Origin: Euonymus europaeus
Lineage: Eukaryota > Streptophyta > Magnoliopsida > Celastrales > Celastraceae
Direction: 5' to 3'
Assembly (NCBI GenBank): GCA_963580455.1
Contig: OY756958.1
Coordinates: 1,872,501 to 1,936,500, forward strand
Length of the DNA stretch: 64,000 nucleotides
Shown: in pieces, positions 36,491-48,045 of the stretch
Layout: every line of letters starts with the position of its first letter
Numbering within the stretch: position 1 is the stretch's first letter
Notes under the pieces: model-generated
Told to the model about the DNA's origin: nothing
Seen by the model: the letters and a program-made list of their open reading frames with translations, nothing else
Database searches by the model: none
Position numbers and translations under genes: made by a program

Positions 36491-38541
36491 CTAGGACCCT
36501 CCATCCATGAACATCGTACTGTGTCCGCTAGCTTTCATGAACTTTTTCAGCAAGAGGACCACAATTGCAATGGTTAGTCCAACAGCAGCCCAAGTAAACA
36601 AACGATCATCAGCCGATCTTTGAACCCTCACCTCCGGCTTTTGAACTGGCTCGGTGGTGGTGCCTCTGATAGGAACTTCTCCAGATACTCTCAATGCTGA
36701 AGGACTGACAACAATAGTGTTCACAGGAATTTCTTGGTCCTCTTCAATAATCCTATCACCTACAGCATGATCTGGAAGTATTTCCCCAGTAGCAGCTACG
36801 GTAACGCCATCTCCAGAACTATCCTGCACTTCACCTTCTCCATCGACAGATTGCTCTTCAGCATCCTTTGAAGTGCTGAGTTGAGGAACAGGGGGCGCCT
36901 TGCTTAGCATATACTCATGGATCTGGACAACCCCATTGTTCATTAACAGAATGCCTATGAAGTCATATAGGACAAACAAGAAAATTCTAACACAAGCATA
37001 CCTCATCGATGAGCCTCTGACGTTCTGGAGTCCCAGATCTGGGAGCTGCTTCACGAGATTTGATGGCCAGGAGACGCCTCTCTTCCAGTGAATAGTTCAG
37101 TGAGCCCAATGCACCATTTGGGTTGGTAGGCATGAATGCAATGAGTGCAACTAGGGCAGTCCGCACTACCGACAAAAGATAGGATCGGTCAGTATCTCAG
37201 ATTGAGAATAGGCCAGTTAGTTTCCACCCAAGATAATAGGACAATGAATTATGTACAAGCAAATAAAATACAAAGGTAAAGATTGAAGATTGACTGTGGC
37301 CCCGTGATCCTAACAGCACCGTATACTTCAGGCCAGAATGATCCGAAATACTGAACAATATCTCTATCTAAGACACAATTCAAACCACACAGCAGTGGTT
37401 CAAGATAAATTATACTTACCACTCCATGAAGGCTGCCAGTGCTCAGGGTGGTGATTTGATATGCTTAAGCATATCTTAAAGTTTGTTTCAAAACGGCCAT
37501 TTGGCTGAAAGAAGAGCAGGTAACTTGTTAGTATGTAATCAATTGCGAGTGCCTGGAACTTTTTAGAATAAAGAATCTTACAGTCAACAACATGAATGAA
37601 GGAGGCTTAAATGGATATTCTGAAGGCAACTGGATCCTTCCATGATAGATACCACCCTCAAATTCCGTACCAGAAGCACCCCTTACAGCAAATTGCCACT
37701 CAAATATATTCTCCTGAAGGCAAAAGAAGAAACTTAATAGATAACATAACATGGTAGTTTGGATTATAAGTAAGTAAAGTAACACGATAGACTAATTCAA
37801 TAATATGAAATTACACACTGAAGTCGAGCCATCATAGGAAACTAGATGCAGTAAATTATCCTGAGCTCAGCTCATAATGGAAAAGTGCAGGAATTTAAGA
37901 CCTCCAACACAGTTCATCTAAAATTGATTCTAGAACGCCACAAATGATTAAACACAGTTCAATCTGATGCCAACTCACTACTTATATGGCAAATAAGTAT
38001 CGACTATGACACAATGTTATATTTACACACAAACACACTGATCATGAATTACTAATGAAGGGGTTCTTCAAACAACTTTAAATAATCGAATTGCTACTAA
38101 TTTGAACCACGCGATTGACAATATTCCATAAATTCCAAAATTATGTTAACTGCGCCTCAGGTTTCCCAGATCATCTATGGTAACAACTTCGAGGCAGTAA
38201 CTCTACCGCACAAATATATGATAAACTTTGCAAACGCGTATACATCAAGGAATATCACACTTTCAATGGAATATCCAAACCTGGCAAACGAAAAGCCTAA
38301 TCGTTTCGATACTTCAAATATAATAAGAGATTCGATCAACAAGGAATTAAACAGAAATGTTCAAATATACAGAGTGAATATATACGATTTTGTACAAGAA
38401 ATCTAAATTAGGGGTTGCAAAAAAAAGAACCTCGAGAGGGAGGCTCATGAAATCATCGGAAGGATCAGACTGCATCTCCTTCACCTCTTGTAGGATCCTC
38501 TTCACCGCCGGATTCTTCAGATTGTACTTATCCTCCGCCAT
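36491..38541 (-). CDS. UBC32-like: ER-anchored ubiquitin-conjugating enzyme E2 (UBC32/33/34, UBE2J type)
   Basis: Five exons on the minus strand (38431-38541, 37582-37713, 37420-37504, 37002-37165, 36491-36922) give 307 residues, matching Arabidopsis UBC32-type length. The E2 fold occupies residues 1-165; the active-site Cys is residue 93 in FKICLSIS, after the TPNGRF loop typical of the UBC6/UBE2J branch instead of the usual HPN context. A long acidic linker follows and a single C-terminal membrane span lies at about residues 273-290 (TWAAVGLTIAIVVLLL), making it tail-anchored with the E2 domain in the cytosol. This branch works in ER-associated degradation; UBC32 in Arabidopsis affects brassinosteroid and salt responses. 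Function here is by family. Confidence 0.93.
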
Positions 38542-38880
38542 TGATCACAATCCTGATCTTAGATCCACCTCACACCGCCACCAATCACCGTCCTATCAGA
38601 TCCTACCAGCTTCGACGTTCGTACTTATTTCTATGCGTCTACGAGCTTATCGGTTCCAGATCTGGCTCCGATCTTTCGTCTTAGACGCAGGGAGATGAAA
38701 GTAATACAAAAGGCGACCCGAAATAAATGTGTGTTGCTGGAGACGACGACGACTTCTTTCGAATATTAACGGGACACGTCATGTGATGCTCGGGTGCTGA
38801 CGTGTAGATATTTTGGTGGATGATGTGTCATTGCTTGTTATTGATATTGGCTGAGCGTTCCGATTGAACAAGCTCGGGCC
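38542..38880. promoter_or_regulatory. Upstream region of the UBC32-like gene
   Basis: GC-richer 5' UTR-like sequence up to about 38760 with TCCGCC and CGACGACGAC words, then sequence containing GACACGTCATGTGATG and GACGTGT (near 38772-38806), ACGT-core motifs bound by bZIP factors. No TATA box chosen. Confidence 0.4.
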
Positions 38881-39129
38881 GAAATTTTTTTTTTTTTTTT
38901 TTTTTGAAAAGGTCAAAAGACCTACCCTTGAATTGAATGCCACTTGAAACAGTACAAAGGTGCTAGTATAAGCACGAGCCACCAACAGGTGGAAGGGAAA
39001 GTAAAATACAGAATAAACATCAATACAATGGAATAGTTAGCCAATGAAACCATATAAGGCAACCTGATTCAAAAACAACACCACCTGCAGCCCATAAGCA
39101 ACACAACCAGCATGGCACAGCTATCTAAA
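38881..39129 (-). mobile_element. Possible LINE-like retroposon tail (minus orientation)
   Basis: A T homopolymer of about 19-20 bases (to about 38904) is followed by GAAAAGGTCAAAAGACCTAC, which in reverse reads as a 3' end running into a poly(A) tail. No coding domain and no clear target duplication, so this is a 5'-truncated retroposon at best. Confidence 0.3.
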
Positions 39130-39511
39130 CCTCCTGCTGCAATGAAATGGTGTGTGTTTAATGAGGATATTATATATTATTAAAATGTGTGTTTTATTGA
39201 TATGGCTGTATTAGAATATGTGTTTTATTGATGTGATTGTATTGAAAGATGTGTTTTGGTGGGATCAATCTTGATTTTTGTGTAGTTTTGTTGTGGAAAA
39301 GATGTAGGAAAGAAAAATAGTTGGTTTGAATAATGGAGAAAGGAATAATTGTATTGAGAGATGTGTTTTGCTGATGTGGCTGTATTGAAATATGTATTTT
39401 GCTGATGTGGCTGTATTGAGAGATGTGTGTGATTTGAATTTTTGTGTGATAAAAATGAGGTCCACAAATAATTTTAACAGGGACAACAATCTTGAATCAT
39501 TGCATGTGCTC
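39130..39511 (-). mobile_element. MITE-like element, copy B
   Basis: Contains several copies of the theme TGTGTTTTGCTGATGTGGCT. The right end ATTGCATGTGCTC is followed by TTA and is the inverse of the left end of copy A. The left end is blurred. Same family as the complete copy at 60873-61259. Confidence 0.6.
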
Positions 39512-39520
39512 TTAGGTGTA

Positions 39521-40051
39521 GGGATGTCAATGGGACAACATTCTTTGGCTTGTCTCATATCTTATTCGTAGGTGTGTGGAATCCCCTTATTTATAATAAA
39601 TTTTAAGATTTAAATCAATAAAAAATTATAAATATGTCTTTAATTATTTCAAAGAGCAAAATAAATTATAATAATTTATATGCGAAATTATTCATGATCA
39701 ATTCATCAGTTTTATAACTATGTATATTATTCATTAAATAAATAAATATGTTTATTAAAAACATTAAATATATGCAAATTGTATATTTCTATGAGTTTTT
39801 TGTTGATTTGTTCTTGTTAATTTTATAAATAATAATAAAAGTAATAACATATATATTATAAATAATATACATATATATAATTACTAATATATATGGGTAT
39901 GGGCCGAGTTGGATTTCGACAAACCCTTCCCCGCTGTTTTCCCCATAAAATACTTATACTCGTTACCTGACCCGTTAATTAACGGGCATACCCATATGAT
40001 TTGGGACGAATTGTGCGAGTACTCGTCGGGTACAAATATTTTTGACATCCG
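39521..40051. mobile_element. Small hAT-like MITE
   Basis: 531 bp with inverted ends GGGATGTCAA and TTGACATCCG and 8-bp flanks TAGGTGTA (39513-39520) and TAAGTGTA (40052-40059), seven of eight identical. The interior carries GGGTATGGGCCGAG, GACCCGTTAATTAACGGGC and CGTCGGGTAC words typical of this plant element class. No transposase. Confidence 0.65.
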
Positions 40052-40353
40052 TAAGTGTAATTAAGTGTAATTACTTCTTAAATCATCCCTAAATCATGTT
40101 TTTTAGGGTTTTTGTGTGTTAATATTTTGGCGTTAAGATTTAGATTTGAAATTTAACATATGATTTTGGATTTCAAATGTGAGATTTAAAGATTACGTTA
40201 TAGGATTTATAATTTATGATTTTTTTTATTCAAAATCAATTATATGATACATTAAAATCACTCAAATACATAAAAGAAAACTAAAAAAAAAAAATCATAT
40301 AAAGAAGAATTTGGAAAATAATTACCACTAATTACACCCAAATTAATTATATA

Positions 40354-40865
40354 GAGTATGTTTGAGTATAGTTTTCAAAAACAGTTTTTAAAATGAATGA
40401 AGTGTTAAAAATTCATTTGGCTTATGTTATTTGTAAACTGTTTTCTAAATAAAAAATATAAAGTTTAGACACAAAATAAGATTAGTTATATAATATAACA
40501 AGAAGAGTAATGAACAATGACGGAAAGTAAATCAAATAAATTTGGAGAGATAATGAAGAAGAGACAAGGGAGAGAAGAGTTGGAGAGAGAAGAAATGAGA
40601 GAGAAGAGATCGTAACAACTAATGAGAAAGGGAGGAAGAAGTAGAGCAAGAGGAAAAAAATGAATTTCAATTTATTCACAAAAATGTCACCAATCCATTT
40701 TTAAAATTCTCTAAAACATGATTTAGTTGTTTTCGATTTTCTGTTTTCAAAAATACAATTCTGAAAAATTATTTTCAAAAACTATAACACCCAAATAAAT
40801 TTTCATCTAATTTTTTATTTTAAAAAATAAAAAACAATTTTAAAAACATGTTCCAAACACACACA
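40354..40865. mobile_element. AT-rich MITE-like element
   Basis: The left end GAGTATGTTTGAGTATAGTT and the right end, read in reverse GTGTGTGTTTGGAACATGTT, form an imperfect inverted repeat, and the interior is a chain of TTTTCAAAAA-type words. Flanking ATA trinucleotides may be the target duplication. The ends are uncertain. Confidence 0.35.
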
Positions 40866-41748
40866 TAACTTCCCTATCCCGCTCAAGCCTGCTAACGCGC
40901 TGAGCGGACTGCAGAGCATGCTAAAGCTCAGCTTGTATACAGGCTTTTAGTGAGGAGTGAGGACTAGCTACCTCAAAAGGTCTGGGCCTTAATTTCCCGA
41001 AATATCTTTTGGACTGGGCTTTAATTCGGGCCTAAAACTAACGGGTTTAATCATTCTTGACGGCTTTGTTTCAGGTTTATTTGCCTTTTTGTTTCTCTTT
41101 GTTCTACTTCTTCTGTGTTTCTCAAGCAGATTCCCAATTCGTTGAAGGGGGAATAAGCCACTACACAAAATAACATTGGCTTCGTCAAAATCCGTCAACG
41201 ATTTATCTAACAGCTAAGTATCATTTTTTTCGTTCTTCATGCTATTCACTAATTTCATGCTTTTCTAGTTTTGAAAGGAAAATCTCTGTATGCGAGGCTT
41301 GTCTTTGATGCATTATTAGAATCTTTCAACAATTTGCCTACCTGTATTTCGCTCTTATTCATGATTACATATCCAAGCAGCGTTCGTATATAATTTGACT
41401 TGTGTGATTCAATGTCGGCCACCTAGTTATTATCATCTTCCTATCAGAGTCATTGTCACTTTGCTTTGGTTGTTTTTGTGTCAAGAATATGCTAGAATAG
41501 ATTTAATTGATGGGAAATGTTTTTTAATCGAAAAAGGATAGTTGGAGGAAGGGTAAGGAATCTTTGTATATATTTTCATTTAGGATTGCTCTTCTTATAT
41601 AGAAACAAATGATATTGAGAGGTACTTGTATATTGCTGAAACTAAGCACAAGAGGGGAAATACTGTGGTTTTTGAGCTAGTCTCCAAGTTTGATTTGGCC
41701 AATGCATTGTACCCTTTCAATAAGTTGAGTAATGCTGACAATTCTTTG
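40866..41748. other. 5' region of the first GRAS unit
   Basis: From about 41220 the sequence resembles the spacer upstream of GRAS copy 2 (shared words near CACTAATTTC, TTGTATATT), so the tandem unit starts about here. Probable promoter and 5' UTR; no TATA box chosen and no other gene seen. Confidence 0.4.
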
Positions 41749-42015
41749 ATGAGTGTGGAAGAAGCAGGGAATGGGTGGAAACAAGATCAAGTTCATAGAG
41801 TGGAAGAAGATTGGGGACAGGCTCGGGAAAGTGATTCCCTCGGTTCTGATTATGGGTCTTATGAAGATGATGGATTAATTTTCTCAAAGTATATGCAACA
41901 AGAACGCCAACTGCAAGCAATTTTGGGTTACGGGCTTCTTGACAATCTAAGGCTTGACATCTTTTCTCCCCCACTTGAAGCATGCATGGAGGAGATTGCA
42001 GAGATCAGTGAGACC

Positions 42016-43027
42016 CAATGTTTTAAAAAACGCGCATAAGGCGCGCATTGAGGCGCGCATCAATGCGAGGCGTCCCATTTCTTCATCAAAGCGTACTGTG
42101 TTACGCGTTTTACACCAAAAGCGTGTCTGAGGCGTGAAAAAGGCACGCCTCATACATGAAGCGTCGCTTGGAGGCGCGCTTTCATCCCAAAAATGAATCA
42201 GATCGACATAACCGTGTGATCTCTACTATCGTCTCTATTTTAGGCTGCGAGCTCCTCTGAATCTCCGATCCTCTCTGTTTTAACTTTTAAGTGAGTCATC
42301 GCTGTCGCAATCGCGAATCATCTCTACCCATCGTCTTTGTCTGATGACTGGCCATCCTCTCTACCCATCTACTATCGTCTCTGTCTGACCAAGTGACCCT
42401 CGTGATCGCGAATCTTCTCTACTTGGAAGCTGCAATTTTTCTCCACCTCATCGTCTCTGTCTGATGTCTCTCCATCTACTATCATCTCTGTTTGATGTCT
42501 CTCCATCGTGCGATCTCTACTAGGTGATTCGTTTAACAATCTGCTGCTACTTTACTATTATTGGTATATTTTTGCAAATTTATTTATGATTTTAATTGGA
42601 GGCAGCGAGACTAAATGAAATTGAATTGCTCTCATTTATTATTTATACGAATTTTATATATATTTCTGTCATTTGGTTGCAGTTATTAGGTAGCCATTAT
42701 TAGCAATAAATATGGTGTAGCTTGAATTGCTCTCATTTATTATTTATATGAATTTTATGTATATTTCTGTCATTTAGCTGCAGTTATTAGGTAGCCATTA
42801 TTAGCAATAAATAGGATGTAGCTTGTTAATGGAATAAAGACATGAATTTTTTTTTGATTTGATGATTCTTATGCATATTTTTCTTGGTTTTAATCATAGT
42901 TTATTTTTTTATTTTACACCATAAATTTTTTTACACGAAAGGCTTACGCCTCAACGCGTCGAGGCTTACGCCTCGCCTTTGAACCACGAAAACGCCTCGC
43001 GCTACGCCTTAGCGTTTTAAAACATTG
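42016..43027. mobile_element. Non-autonomous hAT transposon inside the GRAS coding sequence
   Basis: 1,012 bp with inverted ends CAATGTTTTAAAA and TTTTAAAACATTG and perfect 8-bp target duplications GTGAGACC at 42008-42015 and 43028-43035. Inside the ends lie GC-rich GGCG/CGCC subterminal repeats, such as GGCGCGCATTGAGGCGCGC near 42040. No transposase frame; a 101-bp tandem duplication occupies the middle. The 8-bp duplication is the hAT hallmark. Confidence 0.93.
42623..42824. repeat. Two 101-bp tandem copies inside the hAT element
   Basis: Copies begin at 42623 and 42724 (both GAATTGCTCTCATTTATT) and differ at only a few bases. Confidence 0.9.
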
Positions 43028-44448
43028 GTGAGACCTCTCCTGGAATTCAAGATGTCGTGACGCTCAAGAAGGAAAAGAGGTACCCGGAGTATTTAGCATC
43101 ACTTGAGCTGCTTAGAAGTCATGGTAGAGGATTCAAACGATTGAATGGAGGGCGAATAATTGAGCCAAGAAGTGAATCAATATGCATGAAGGAGTCAATC
43201 CGTAGACTGTCGACTGTAGAAATCATGAAGGTTGCTGGTGAAAGGTTCATTCAGTCCTTTTCTGAGAAAGTTGATGTTGTGCCCTTGCTTAACAATCCTT
43301 TTGATCTTTCGTTCTCTGGACTTTCTAAAGAGGAAATAGAAGATGTAGGGCTTGTTGATATCCTTCTAGCTTCTGCAGAAAAGGTGCGCTGCCAAGAATT
43401 TGAACTTGCAATCAAGTTGCTCTGCATATGTGATCGCTTGTCTTCCATTAATGGAAATCCTGTTCAACGAGTAGCTTATTATTTTTCTGAAGCTCTTCGA
43501 GAGAAGATTGATCAGGAAGTGTTGAAAAAGGAGGTTTCATTTGACATGGAACAGATAGTGGTGGATGCTGGCTCTGCGAGTCTGGCTCACCGCCAAGAAG
43601 TTCCCTTTTGTCAGGTTGAACAATTTGCTGGAATTCAAGCAAATATAGAAAATGTGGCCGAGGCAAAAAAGGTTCACATAATTTATCTTGGCATCAAATG
43701 TGGAGTGCAATGGACACTTTTGATGCAAGCTCTTGCATTGCGACATGAATGCCCTCTTGAGCTTCTCAAGATAACTGCCGTGGGATTTTCTTCAAGTCAA
43801 ACAGAGGTTTCAGGTAAAAGGTTAATGGGTTTTGCCCAAACCATGTGCTTACCATTCTCTTTTGGGGCTGTCACAATATCAGACATTCTTGACCTCAAAG
43901 AAGATCAATTTGAGCTTGATACTGAAGAAACAATTGCTATCTACTCTGAGTTTTTCATTTTTAACCTGATTGCACAGCCGGATCATCAGGATTATCTAAT
44001 GAGAGTGATCAGAAACATCAATCCATGTATAATGGTGGTCATTGAAGTCGAGGCAAATCTAAACTCGCCAGCATTTGTGAGCCGTTTTATTGAGGGTCTT
44101 TTCTTTTATAGTGCATACTTTGATTGTATTGATGCTTGCATGAAAAGGTATGATGAAAACAGAATCACTACAGAAAAACTCTTAAATCAAGGAATCAAGA
44201 GTCTTGTGGTGGCTGATGGAAATGAACGCAGAGCCCGTCATGTGAAGATTGACGTTTGGAGGGCTTTCTTTTCCCGTTTTAGGATGGAGGAGAAAGATCT
44301 CAGTATGTCTTCCATGTACCAAGCAGATCTGATGGTCAAGAATTTTGCCTGTTCGAGATCTTGTACACTTGATATGAATGGGAAAAGCCTAATTGTCGGG
44401 TGGATGGGAACACCAATTCATTCACTTTCAGTTTGGAAGTTCCTTTGA

Positions 44449-46353
44449 CTAGGCTCAGTTCCAACATCTGCATCTCTCAGTTGCCAACAAAAAAAATTGT
44501 TTATCGATCAGGAACTTAGGATATATATAAGCTGGACATCCTATTTATGACAAGTTGTTGTCTATACTCTTAAAGGGATCAATTTTCCGGTTAGAGTTCC
44601 ATGTTGCATCACCATTGTCTCTCCTCCATCTTTATTGAATTCAGAAGATCGATGTGAATACACCATGATGATCGCAAGTGGCTATCATCGTTACCTAATG
44701 GTTACTTGAATAAGACAGTTCACATACTTTTTTCCTTTTATTTTACTATTTGTATCTAAAGATTGATGCATTGGAGATGATAATTGCAGAATTCAAGTTG
44801 TCTTGTTTTTATGGGTGGCCAACATTCATTTTAGAACCTTATATGACTTACCACTCTTAAACTCCTTCAGTTATACCATCTTTATATCTTTCTGCACTCG
44901 TGAATCCCAATTGCATCTAAGACGCTAGAGAACCAGAGAAGGAAATTTGTGCAAGAAGATAACTAATATGAATATGCTAAGTACTGGCAGACCTAAGTTC
45001 GAGTGGTTTACTATAACTTGTTCTCTCTCTCTCTCTCTCTTTTTTAAAGGGATTCAATGAATCCATGCATTGGTTGATTGCCATGAGAAAGAAGTATTTT
45101 TGTTATTTCTGGACAAAGGAAAGGAAAAATATTTTATAGGTACAGAAGAGTTCATATGTATTATTGTGAAAGAGGGAAAGAGAGGATTTAGGGCAGTTTC
45201 TCATCAGAGATCAATTCTTCAATCCTCTCGATGACAGATTTTTAAGACAATGTTAAAGATAGAGCATGCACTCAATTTTTGTCTAATATTACTCTCTTGA
45301 TTAATGACATCATTTTTAGTTTTGATTCTCATTTCTCTTTCCTTTTGATGTGCTCCACTAATTTTACGTTCTTGGAGTTTTCAGAGGAAATTTTGTATGC
45401 AATTGCTTGTCTCAATCTTTGAGCAATTTTCTACACGAAAGGTATTTTGGATTGAGCAATGTGACATTATTTTGTACGGTTTTTGGTGCACCAAATGTCA
45501 TTGTAAATATTCGATGTCTAATTATATAAAACAAAAAACATAATAGGAAACGATAAGCAGAGAGAGTGACAAGAAGAAAAAAAAAAGGCTTTTTATTTGT
45601 TGAAAGTTTCTGTCTTATTAAGCCAGGTAAGTTTTGAGTTGGTCTCTTCCTATTTCATTTAAAGAAATAGAAATGGACCTGTCTGTTCTTGCTCTCCTAA
45701 AGGCATTGTAAGGTACGAATCATATTTTGTTTGCTGCTTTTTTGTCCGTTTCACTAATTTCTTGACGTTGTAGTTTTCGTAGCAAGATTTTCATGTGAGG
45801 TGGGCTGTCCAATGGATTGTTTCGATGTTTTGTAATAACTATGGGCCTCAAAGAACTCAACTCGCAATCAAGCCCAACCGTCACCCACGCATGGGCCGGC
45901 TGTAACTAAGCTCAGGACTATGCCCTAAAACTTGGCTACAAGGTTGGGATGTGCTTGTCCTTATTAATGAGTCTTTGCTGGAGTATTTTCCCGACGTGGG
46001 ACTTTTGTCCGTAACATGTTTATTACCTTTCTTGGTTATCTTTGCTTATTTGTTCTCATTCAAGATTATATATCTGAATGACATTCTTTTAAAATAAGAT
46101 TATTGTGCACAATGCAGGCCGCATAGTGAATTCTTGTCCCCCTGGTGTCAACATCATCGTTAGCCTGCTTGATTATTTTATTTTAGGTTATAGAGACTAT
46201 CGAATTCAATTATAGTTATGGAACAAGATAACCGAAAGAACTCTTGTATATTTGGGACTTGAAATTGTTCTGCTTATGAAAAAAGCAGTAATATATGTGC
46301 ACAAATTACTAACCATAATAGGAAAATAAAGGAGATTTCTGACTAATTTTGAT
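44449..46353. other. Spacer between the two GRAS genes, paralogous to 48274-49434
   Basis: Matches the spacer downstream of GRAS copy 2 over most of its length (shared landmarks: GCCAACAAAAAA near 44483, GCATGCACTCAATTTTTGTC near 45265, GTAAGGTACGAATCATATTT near 45710, GGAACAAGATAACCGAAAG near 46220). It has about 540 bp (roughly 44560-45100) missing from the other copy, a (CT)n tract near 45024-45041, and a 186-bp LTR insertion. No gene of its own; its last part is the leader of GRAS copy 2. Confidence 0.75.
45831..46016 (-). mobile_element. Small solo LTR (TRIM-like)
   Basis: 186 bp starting TGTAATAACT and ending GTCCGTAACA, flanked by perfect 5-bp duplications TGTTT (45826-45830 and 46017-46021). 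In reverse it begins TGTTACGGACAAAAGTCCCA, a start seen in short plant LTRs. The paralogous spacer near 49110 lacks it and shows the uninterrupted site, so its boundaries are confirmed. No coding capacity. Confidence 0.8.
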
Positions 46354-48045
46354 ATGCATTCAATGGAAGGAAGAGACATATGGAAACAAGATCAAGATTC
46401 TAAGGTTGAAGCCTCGGGAGAGTCTGGTTGCATTGATTTTCTTAGTTCTGATCGAGGGTTTTCTCAAGATGATTCATTGAAGAAAGGGTTCATTTCAGCT
46501 AGTAATCCTCAACAAGAACATCAATTTCAATCATTTTCAGGTTGTGGACATCTTGGTAATCTAAGGTTCAATGGTCCTTCTCTTCCGATGGAAGGACGCC
46601 TGGAGGAGTTTGCAAAGCTTGGAGAGATCAAAACTGGTGTTCAAGATGTAGTGGAATCTAAGAAGGAAGAAAGGTGCCCACTTTCTCTAGCATCAACTGA
46701 GCTTCTTAAAAGTCGCGGTAGTGGGTTCAAACAATTGAATGGAGAGAGCATACATGAGCAAAGACGAGAAGGAATATCCATGAAAAAGCTGACTCATAAA
46801 ATGTCAACTGAAGATATCATACGGATTGCTGGACAAAGGTTCATTCAATCTTCTTCCCAGAAAGTTGATGTCATGCTCATGCTTAGCAATCCCTTCAATC
46901 TCTCTGGACTTTCCAGTGAGGAAATAAAAGATATAGAGCTTGTTGATATCCTTCTAGCCTCGGCAGAGAAAGTCAGCAATAAAGAATTTGAACTCGCTGG
47001 CAGATTGCTCAGGCAATGTGAATGCTTTTCTTCAAAAATTGGAAATCCTATTCAAAGAGTAGTTTTTCATTTTTCTGAAGCCCTTCGTGTAAAGATTGAT
47101 CAAGGGTCAAAGGTCTCTGCGAATAAGGTTTCAACGAAGGACATTTTTGAAGTGGTCATGCATCCTAGCTCTGTCGCCGTAGCTTACCGTCAAGAAGTTC
47201 CTTTCTGTAAGGTTGAACAATTTGCTGGAATCCAAGCAATTGTTGAAAACGTGGCGAAGGCAAAGAAGGTTCACATAATTGATGTCAGCCTAAAGTATGG
47301 AGCACAATGGACAGTTTTGATGCAAGCACTTGCAACTCGACATGAATGCCCTCTTGAGCTTCTCAAGATAACTGCTGTGGGAACTACTTCAAAGGAAATT
47401 GAGGACACAGGTAGAAGGTTAATGAGTTTTGCCCAAACCATTAACTCATCTTTCTCTTTTATGGTTGTTCCGATATCAGATATGATTGACCTCAAAGGAT
47501 ATCATTTTAAGCTTGATGATGAGGAAACAACTGCTGTCTACTCTGAATTTTTCTTGTGGACCATGATTGGACAGCCGGCTCTCCTGGATTCTTTAATGGG
47601 AGTGATAAGAAAGATCAAGCCTCGTATAATGGTGGTCATTGAAGTTGAGTCAAATATCAATTCACCAGATTTTGTCAGTCGTTTTATAGAAGATCTTTTC
47701 TATGCCGGTGCTTATTTTGATTGTTTTGAGGCTTGCATGGGAAGGGATGCTAGAAACAGATTGATTCTAGAGTCAATCTTAGGTCAAGGAATGAAAAATA
47801 TTGTTGTGGCTGAGGGAGAGGAACGGAGAGTCCGACACGTGAAGATTGATGTTTGGAGGGCTTTCTTCTCCCGTTTTGGGATGGAGGAGACAGTTCTTAG
47901 TGTGTCTTCCTTGTTCAAAGCAGATCAGATGGTCAAGAATTTTGGTCGCGAGAAATCTTGTACACTTGATATGAATGAAAAATGCCTAATTATTGGGTGG
48001 AAGGGAACACCGCTTCATTCGCTTTCAGTTTGGAAGTTCATTTGA
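46354..48045 (+). CDS. GRAS-family transcription regulator, copy 2 (intact)
   Basis: Single exon, 563 residues, as usual for GRAS genes. The divergent N-terminus (residues 1-195) has no DELLA motif that I can see. From residue about 197 the GRAS domain begins with LVDILLASAEKV (first leucine-rich region), then VHIID at about residue 306 intact, the second leucine-rich region, a YSEFF block and a SAW region with conserved Trp residues, ending SVWKFI. GRAS proteins are plant nuclear regulators (gibberellin, root and symbiosis pathways); the subfamily is unclear, perhaps among those commonly labelled DELLA RGL-like. A second in-frame ATG at 46363 could also start translation. It is the only intact member of this tandem array. 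Confidence 0.92.
   Translation: MHSMEGRDIWKQDQDSKVEASGESGCIDFLSSDRGFSQDDSLKKGFISASNPQQEHQFQSFSGCGHLGNLRFNGPSLPMEGRLEEFAKLGEIKTGVQDVVESKKEERCPLSLASTELLKSRGSGFKQLNGESIHEQRREGISMKKLTHKMSTEDIIRIAGQRFIQSSSQKVDVMLMLSNPFNLSGLSSEEIKDIELVDILLASAEKVSNKEFELAGRLLRQCECFSSKIGNPIQRVVFHFSEALRVKIDQGSKVSANKVSTKDIFEVVMHPSSVAVAYRQEVPFCKVEQFAGIQAIVENVAKAKKVHIIDVSLKYGAQWTVLMQALATRHECPLELLKITAVGTTSKEIEDTGRRLMSFAQTINSSFSFMVVPISDMIDLKGYHFKLDDEETTAVYSEFFLWTMIGQPALLDSLMGVIRKIKPRIMVVIEVESNINSPDFVSRFIEDLFYAGAYFDCFEACMGRDARNRLILESILGQGMKNIVVAEGEERRVRHVKIDVWRAFFSRFGMEETVLSVSSLFKADQMVKNFGREKSCTLDMNEKCLIIGWKGTPLHSLSVWKFI

Larger units (their letters stand above)
41749..44448 (+). pseudogene. GRAS-family transcription regulator, copy 1, disrupted by a hAT insertion
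   Basis: Coding parts are 41749-42015 and 43036-44448. A hAT element and one copy of its 8-bp target duplication separate them. Without the insertion the frame is open for 559 residues, against 563 in GRAS copy 2, so the gene was intact when hit. With it, the frame meets TAA at 42037, leaving about 96 residues and no GRAS domain. The start ATG at 41749 is chosen because it aligns with the start of copy 2. The downstream half shows the leucine-rich heptads, the VHIID block, PFYRE-like and SAW regions, ending SVWKFL. The VHIID aspartate is replaced: the motif reads VHIIY (TAT codon at 43684), so function may have been altered before the insertion. GRAS proteins are nuclear regulators. Confidence 0.88.

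Noticed and set aside
42008..43035. Reading the hAT insertion in GRAS copy 1 as a natural intron
   Set aside because: Perfect 8-bp target duplication and inverted ends identify a transposon; the only terminal GT-AG pair would cause a 5-base frame shift, and the paralogue has no intron there.
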